Assembly (NCBI GenBank): GCA_030688705.1
Contig: JAUYJH010000165.1
Span: 1 to 9,250, forward strand
Reading direction: 5' to 3'
Origin: Deltaproteobacteria bacterium
GTDB taxonomy: Bacteria; UBA10199; SPLOWO2-01-44-7
Length of the DNA stretch: 9,250 bases
The notes under the pieces are model-generated. The model worked only from the letters and a program-made list of their open reading frames with translations. It did not search any database and was not told where the DNA came from. This document shows positions 6,259-9,250 of the stretch, piece after piece. A program made the position numbers and the translations under genes. Position 1 is the stretch's first letter. Every line of letters starts with the position of its first letter.

Positions 6259-6267
6259 CTGTGTCAA
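6240..6267 (-). promoter_or_regulatory. Promoter-like element before the lipoprotein stump
   Basis: TTGACA (6262-6267), a 16-nt spacer and TAGAAA (6240-6245), then 11 nt to ATG 6228. The spacing is identical to that before the subtilase start, and surrounding bases are also alike (ATG.TCAT.AGAG in the spacer, AAGATGAA at the start codon). Confidence 0.4.
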
Positions 6268-6493
6268 GGACATCTTTAAATTTCCTTTTGTATTACCGCT
6301 GGTTAGCTAAATAAACGGCTTCGCGGTCCGCCCCGCCACGCAACTTCTTCGACCGCCTTCCGAAAAGGTTGCGTGGGGAATAAAACTGCTTGATTCGAAC
6401 GGATAATATGTTTAAAGAGAACCAGATGCAGGATCCATATTTTAGCTCTCGCCTTTTCCAAAAAATTCCCAAAATCAATCTGGAGGTCTTTTC
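6259..6493. other. Gap between lipoprotein stump and MFS gene
   Basis: No credible gene lies here. It holds the upstream side of the stump, a long hairpin (6336-6376) and the leader of the MFS gene, with GGAGG at 6482-6486. An AT-rich GGATAATATG at 6397-6406 could be part of a promoter for the MFS operon, but I see no well-placed -35. Confidence 0.4.
6336..6376. repeat. Strong 16-bp hairpin
   Basis: CCACGCAAC (6336-6344) is perfectly complementary to GTTGCGTGG (6368-6376). The inner bases TTCTTCG and CGAAAAG extend the stem by seven positions with one mismatch and one G-T pair, leaving a 9-nt loop. No U-run follows on either strand, so it does not look like a simple terminator. Confidence 0.7.
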
Positions 6494-7891
6494 ATGAACA
6501 TCAAATCTCTCTCCCCCGAGGTGCGTCATATTTGGCGTGTGGCAAAAGTGGTGCAGGGAGTCATGGGTTTTACGATGGGGCTTTATGTTTTTACCTATGG
6601 GCCGCTTTTTTACGAAAAATTATCTCATGCAAGTGATCCTAAATTAGGGATGACATTAACCACCCTTTGGTTCGCAATTATGACAGCCCTGATTACTTTT
6701 TTGGAAGTGCCAACAGGAGCCATTGGTGATGTAATAGGGCGTAAGTGGACAGTCGTGTGGAGTTTTGTTTGTCGTATGTGTTTTTTTATTTTTTTGGCCG
6801 CCATCTCATTTTCCCAATCTATCACCCTAGTTTTAACTTTGGGAATTATAGCCGCTCTTTTTTTTGGTTTCTCATACACCTTCTTCAGCGGCACATTCAC
6901 TGCATGGTGCGTTGACAGCCTTCGAGAAAGAGCGCCGGATATCGGCTATGAGCACCTTCTTTCCCGATCTTATACTTATAATTTTTTGGCGCAAATTCTT
7001 GGCGGCATTTTGGGCGTCCTTTTTTATGTCTGGCATATTCCGTATGTCGGCTTTTTGATCGGAGCATTATCCTGCATGGTTTGCGTTGCTTTCTGTCTTG
7101 GCGAAATGGAAGAGGTTAAAAATATTCAATTTCTGGAACATAAAACCGTTTCTTTAACTGTCATTACCAGACGAATTGGTGAAATACTGGGCGTTGGCTT
7201 TCAAGTTTTTTCAAAGTCATCTGTCATCCTGTCGCTCACCTTAGTCTTTGCGAGTTATATGTTTGTCGTCAATATTGTCGATTACCTGTGGCCGGTTTAT
7301 TTGCGGACACGAGTCCCAACCAATATTCAAACTTCTTTGTGGATCGGGCTTGTGGTGGCTATCCTGTTAGTGAGCACACTCGGTTCCCACACCCTAACCC
7401 TTTGGACACGCCGCTGGCACAAAAAGAACGGTGCCCGCACACACAATACTGTTTTAAGACGCTGGTTCATCGCCACATCCCTTTTTGCGGCGCTTCCAAT
7501 TTTGACTTTAAGCTGGCTGACCGCAAGAGGGTTGGATACTTTCTGGTATTTTACTTTTGCCATTTTGGCGGTGGAATATGCCTACGGTGTGATTGCCCCC
7601 TGTTATGAAACCTTGGTGAATAATTACATCCCGGAAGAACACTCCCAACAGAGAGCCACCATCATGTCGTTTGGGAGTTTGATGAGAAGTCTGTTGGTCA
7701 TGCTGTTGGCGATTCCGGCTGGGGGAACGAGCGGCGCCAAAACAACGATCGGCTGGGCGATTCCCGCCTTTTTGCTTTTGGCCAGCGCTATCATTGGCAA
7801 TTTTGTCTTGAAGAGGGCTCAGCGCAAAACACTCTGCGCCACAGAACTGCCGCCGCAGCCTCTTGCGTCACCCATTTTGGAAAAGGAATGA
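6494..7891 (+). CDS. MFS transporter, 12 membrane segments
   Basis: This 465-residue inner-membrane protein belongs to the major facilitator superfamily. Hydrophobic segments run throughout. The superfamily signature between TM2 and TM3 is clear at residues 71-84: EVPTG, then GDVIGRK (motif A, GxxxDxxGRK). A second familiar element, SGTFTAWCVDSL (132-143), falls in the TM4-TM5 region. Charged loops include EMEEVKN (204-210) and the central linker. The length is normal for the superfamily. Substrate cannot be told; the EVPTG...D..GRK pattern is common in drug/metabolite efflux-type members. The start at ATG 6494 has GGAGG seven nt upstream. The stop TGA (7889-7891) lies three nt before the histidine kinase start, so the two form an operon and may act together. 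Confidence 0.9.
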   Translation: MNIKSLSPEVRHIWRVAKVVQGVMGFTMGLYVFTYGPLFYEKLSHASDPKLGMTLTTLWFAIMTALITFLEVPTGAIGDVIGRKWTVVWSFVCRMCFFIFLAAISFSQSITLVLTLGIIAALFFGFSYTFFSGTFTAWCVDSLRERAPDIGYEHLLSRSYTYNFLAQILGGILGVLFYVWHIPYVGFLIGALSCMVCVAFCLGEMEEVKNIQFLEHKTVSLTVITRRIGEILGVGFQVFSKSSVILSLTLVFASYMFVVNIVDYLWPVYLRTRVPTNIQTSLWIGLVVAILLVSTLGSHTLTLWTRRWHKKNGARTHNTVLRRWFIATSLFAALPILTLSWLTARGLDTFWYFTFAILAVEYAYGVIAPCYETLVNNYIPEEHSQQRATIMSFGSLMRSLLVMLLAIPAGGTSGAKTTIGWAIPAFLLLASAIIGNFVLKRAQRKTLCATELPPQPLASPILEKE

Positions 7892-7894
7892 TTT

Positions 7895-9250
7895 GTGCAA
7901 AATGTCTCACGAAAAATCTTTTACAGCGGACTTATTAAATTCCAATCGATTCTTTTTGCCGTTACGCTTGTCCCGCTTTTGGCTTTGAAAATTTTCTTTT
8001 GGCTCTATCCCGCTGATGTCGGCACGCTCATTAATATTCTCATTTTTACCGCGTTTGCCCTTTGCATTATCGGCGGATGTTTTTACATGCTCACCCACTT
8101 TTCTTCGGTCGATAAAAATCTCAAGCCGGTCACGCGCCTTGCGGAAGTCGGGGAAATGGCTTCAAAAGTGGCGCATGATTTGCGTGGACCTCTTTCCGGC
8201 ATTCATGCCGTGATCGATCTTTTACAGCAGAACGCGGCAGAAAAAGATTTTTCAAACATCACAAATCTTTTGGAATTGAGCTCCAAGCGCTTGGAACATG
8301 TTGCTAATGATCTATTGCAAAAATACAAGGGGCAAGAGGAAGCTATCGCCCGTTTTAATCTGCATGAGGTTCTGGATGAGTTGGCCGGGGAATATATGGC
8401 CCAGCCGGGATTGGGAGATGTCCGATTCAAGAAACTCTACTGGCGTGACGCCATCTGGCTTGATGGAAAACATAATCGTTTGCAGAGGGCCTTTGGTAAC
8501 ATTATCAAGAACGCCTTGGAAGCCATGGCTTTTTCCGGAGAGATTGCGTTAACGACGGAACTGAAAAACGGGAGGGTCTTGGTCAGCATCAAGGATACCG
8601 GTCCCGGCATGACCCATGAAAAGGGGCAAAAGCTTTTGCGCGAGGGTTTCAGCGAAGGGAAAAAAGATGGCAACGGAATTGGAGTCGCTTTTGTGAGGGA
8701 GGTCGTTGCAGAACACAGTGGCATATTGAGTTTAGAGACATCCCCCGGCATGGGTTGCCTGTTTCATGTGAATCTTCCGTTTGGTGCCGGCATGGCAACA
8801 GAGATGTTCGAGATTACAGCGCGGACAGATATGCCGATCGTGGTGATTGATGACGATTATACTTTGCTGGAACAATGGCGGATGGTTTTGGCGAAAGAGG
8901 GGATAACGGCGGAGACGTATGCCTGTTATGAAGAATTTACCCTTCGACCTGCCTGCCGGCAGGCAGGCAAGGCTCAGGGTGAGCGGAGCGGGACAGCCAT
9001 CATCGACTACCATTTTGAAAACAGCGAGCTCAACGGCATCGAAATCATCAAAAAATTAAAAGAGCAGGGTTTTGATAATTTGTATCTCTGTACCGCAGAA
9101 TATTGGAAGCCCTCTTTGAAAAAAGAGGCCCTGGATTTGGGAATCAGCATTTGTCCCAAACCGTTGCCAAAGATTGTCATTGCGAGGCCCGAAGGGCGAA
9201 GCAATCCAGATAAAACCGGGATTGCTTCGTCGCCTACGGCTCCTCGCAAC
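7895..9250 (+). CDS. Hybrid sensor histidine kinase with C-terminal receiver (3' end outside window)
   Basis: The 452 codons are open to the right edge. Two membrane segments (about 15-37 and 44-67), joined by a loop of only a few residues, leave almost no periplasmic sensor. The kinase core follows: H-box VAHDLRGPL with phospho-accepting His94, N-box NIIKNALEAM (202-211), G1 DTGPGM (234-239), F-box REGFSEG (249-255), G2 DGNGIGVAF (258-266). A receiver domain starts at 314 (IVVIDDD), with phospho-acceptor Asp371 (IIDYHF), Thr400 (CTAEY) and Lys422 (CPKP). GTG 7895 is the start, with AAAAGGA seven nt upstream and the MFS stop three nt away. Two palindromic repeats sit in the receiver: one encodes LRPACRQAGKAQGERS (349-364) before the Asp strand, the other forms the tail after 427, where helix alpha-5 should be. 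No output domain is visible. Confidence 0.9.
   Translation, partial: MQNVSRKIFYSGLIKFQSILFAVTLVPLLALKIFFWLYPADVGTLINILIFTAFALCIIGGCFYMLTHFSSVDKNLKPVTRLAEVGEMASKVAHDLRGPLSGIHAVIDLLQQNAAEKDFSNITNLLELSSKRLEHVANDLLQKYKGQEEAIARFNLHEVLDELAGEYMAQPGLGDVRFKKLYWRDAIWLDGKHNRLQRAFGNIIKNALEAMAFSGEIALTTELKNGRVLVSIKDTGPGMTHEKGQKLLREGFSEGKKDGNGIGVAFVREVVAEHSGILSLETSPGMGCLFHVNLPFGAGMATEMFEITARTDMPIVVIDDDYTLLEQWRMVLAKEGITAETYACYEEFTLRPACRQAGKAQGERSGTAIIDYHFENSELNGIEIIKKLKEQGFDNLYLCTAEYWKPSLKKEALDLGISICPKPLPKIVIARPEGRSNPDKTGIASSPTAPRN
8939..8986 (+). repeat. Stem / TCGACRRGCTC / stem element, copy 3, split by a second palindrome
   Basis: ACCCT (8939-8943), TCGAC (8944-8948), a 21-nt insert (8949-8969), AGGCTC (8970-8975), AGGGT (8976-8980), GAGCGG (8981-8986). 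Without the insert the core is TCGACAGGCTC, matching the other copies. It lies in frame in the kinase receiver domain. Confidence 0.75.
8948..8967. repeat. Perfect 20-bp palindrome nested in copy 3
   Basis: CCTGCCTGCC followed by its exact reverse complement GGCAGGCAGG. Together with one flanking base it accounts for a 21-nt in-frame insertion into the TCGACRRGCTC core. This GC-rich palindrome is, from memory, common in candidate-phylum and related genomes. Confidence 0.8.
9175..9250. repeat. Long palindromic repeat at the right edge (incomplete)
   Basis: GCGAGG with a GAAGCAATCC end on the left arm is mirrored by GGATTGCTTC with CCTCGC on the right, around a short AT-rich centre (about 9208-9215). 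It begins TGTCATTGCGAGG and stops at CCTCGCAAC at the edge. I recognise the ATTGCGAGG / GAAGCAATC family as a widespread dispersed bacterial repeat. It forms the tail of the kinase reading frame. Confidence 0.8.

Noticed and set aside
5079..6460. Shared 13-mer CTCGCCTTTTCCA near 5080 and 6447
   Set aside because: Flanking sequence does not match, so it is probably chance.
6293..6529. Minus-strand 78-codon ORF over the MFS leader
   Set aside because: It crosses the hairpin and the MFS start, has no recognisable domain and no supporting start signal.

Overview
The window reads as a piece of a bacterial chromosome of mid GC content from a Gram-negative-type organism. It carries lipoprotein signal peptides, a secreted FG-GAP-type subtilase, a hybrid histidine kinase and several families of small dispersed palindromic repeats. 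From memory, this mix of repeats is typical of environmental, deltaproteobacteria-like or candidate-phylum genomes. The lineage is inference only; no rRNA, tRNA or CRISPR array was seen.

Layout. Positions 1-2361 (minus) hold a two-gene operon: a ThiH/HydG/PylB-like radical SAM enzyme followed 11 nt later by an ATP-grasp ligase that runs off the left edge. Its 157-nt upstream gap (2362-2517) has an unusual start region. Positions 2518-5388 (minus) are a single long reading frame for a secreted S8 (subtilisin-like) lipoprotein protease with C-terminal DxDxDG repeats. It is interrupted by exactly one in-frame TAA at 4927-4929, so it is seen as two separate ORFs. Positions 5621-6159 (plus) are a DUF4258 / YgiT-type zinc-finger pair that looks like a toxin-antitoxin module. 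Immediately behind it, on the minus strand (6127-6258), is the 5' stump of a second lipoprotein gene, whose promoter region and signal-peptide start resemble those of the subtilase. A strong hairpin (6336-6376) lies in the following gap. Positions 6494-9250 (plus) are an operon of a 12-TM MFS transporter and a membrane-bound hybrid histidine kinase that runs off the right edge.

How it works together. The radical SAM and ATP-grasp enzymes are probably successive steps of one small-molecule or amino-acid-derived pathway, whose product cannot be named from this window. The MFS protein and kinase are translationally close and may form a sensing/transport pair. The subtilase was probably an exported, lipid-anchored protease and is now broken or carries a sequence error.

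The most distinctive non-gene signal is the density of small palindromic repeats inside coding frames. Three copies of a stem / TCGACRRGCTC / stem element have arms that differ in sequence yet stay complementary. One of the three is split by a second palindrome, and a further large palindrome ends the kinase reading frame.
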